From Scleroderma bovista (Eukaryota; Basidiomycota; Agaricomycetes; Boletales; Sclerodermataceae): DNA of 57,000 bases. Both the position numbers and the translations under genes were made by a program. Positions within the stretch are counted from its first letter, which is position 1. Each line of letters begins with the position of its first letter. Of the stretch, positions 56,958 to 57,000 are shown in pieces. The notes under the pieces are model-generated. The model was not told the DNA's origin, searched no databases, and was given only the letters and a program-made list of their open reading frames with translations. Where the stretch lies: NCBI GenBank assembly GCA_037178675.1, contig JAYMGJ010000327.1, positions 1-57,000 on the forward strand, given 5' to 3'.

Positions 56958-57000
56958 CGTCTCACACTCAAGTGCGCAGACCACTTAAATGGGGAAGATT

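Noticed and set aside
56895..56980. tRNA gene on the minus strand
   Set aside because: GTTCGAGTC resembles a B box and AGTGGTCTG a D-loop, but the T stem and the acceptor stem do not pair, so at most a tRNA-like relic.

Overview
The window looks like nuclear DNA of a mushroom-forming basidiomycete (Agaricomycetes). The evidence is short GT-AG introns of about 45-60 nt, very short exons, basidiomycete-type families (DUF6534 membrane protein, F-box protein, CmcJ/AsaB-like oxygenase, Kre9-like GPI wall protein), chromodomain Ty3/gypsy elements, and a Tnp2-type DNA transposon. All calls come from reading the sequence; no database was searched.

Positions 1-31000 are a nest of mobile elements. The oldest layer is a Tnp2 (CACTA/Plavaka-like) transposase gene on the minus strand (12390 down past 36), with a divergent companion gene at 12491. 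The transposase gene is cut by a solo LTR (558-1862, duplication CATAG) and by a complete 7.67-kb Ty3/gypsy chromovirus, element A (2727-10398, duplication CCTGC). A related element B (from 13162) interrupts the companion gene. Element B's pol is itself interrupted by a 3.7-kb hAT transposon (16770-20470, 8-bp duplication CATCCAAT) and by a solo LTR of family A (22182-22805, duplication TCCGG). The 3' end of B is lost at a 6.2-kb palindrome (24164-30372). Its 2.8-kb arms hold two tandem arrays (68-bp and about 118-120-bp units) around a 633-bp spacer. A broken gene follows the right arm.

Elements A and B share an unusually readable mechanism. Each has a TATA box and a predicted transcript start that is the exact reverse complement of the bases just after the LTR (Tf1/sushi-type self-priming). 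Each has an A-AAA-AAA slippery heptamer, a 6-nt spacer and a stem-loop at the gag/pol boundary (-1 frameshifting). Each carries a spliced antisense gene upstream of the 3' LTR that encodes a Zn2Cys6-like cysteine cluster. The sequences differ between A and B, but pairing and layout are kept.

From about 32270 to the end the window is an ordinary gene-rich chromosome arm. In order it holds: Kre9/Knh1-like GPI protein (-), CmcJ/GA4-desaturase-like oxygenase (+), dienelactone hydrolase (-), GNAT acetyltransferase (+), BTB protein (-), MPS1/TTK spindle-checkpoint kinase (-), PrxQ/BCP peroxiredoxin (-), TIM9 (-), DAHP synthase (+), a multi-pass membrane protein with a conserved C-terminal domain (+), an F-box protein (-) and a DUF6534 membrane protein (-). 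They look like independent genes rather than a pathway cluster. Exon coordinates were derived by eye and may be off by a base in places.
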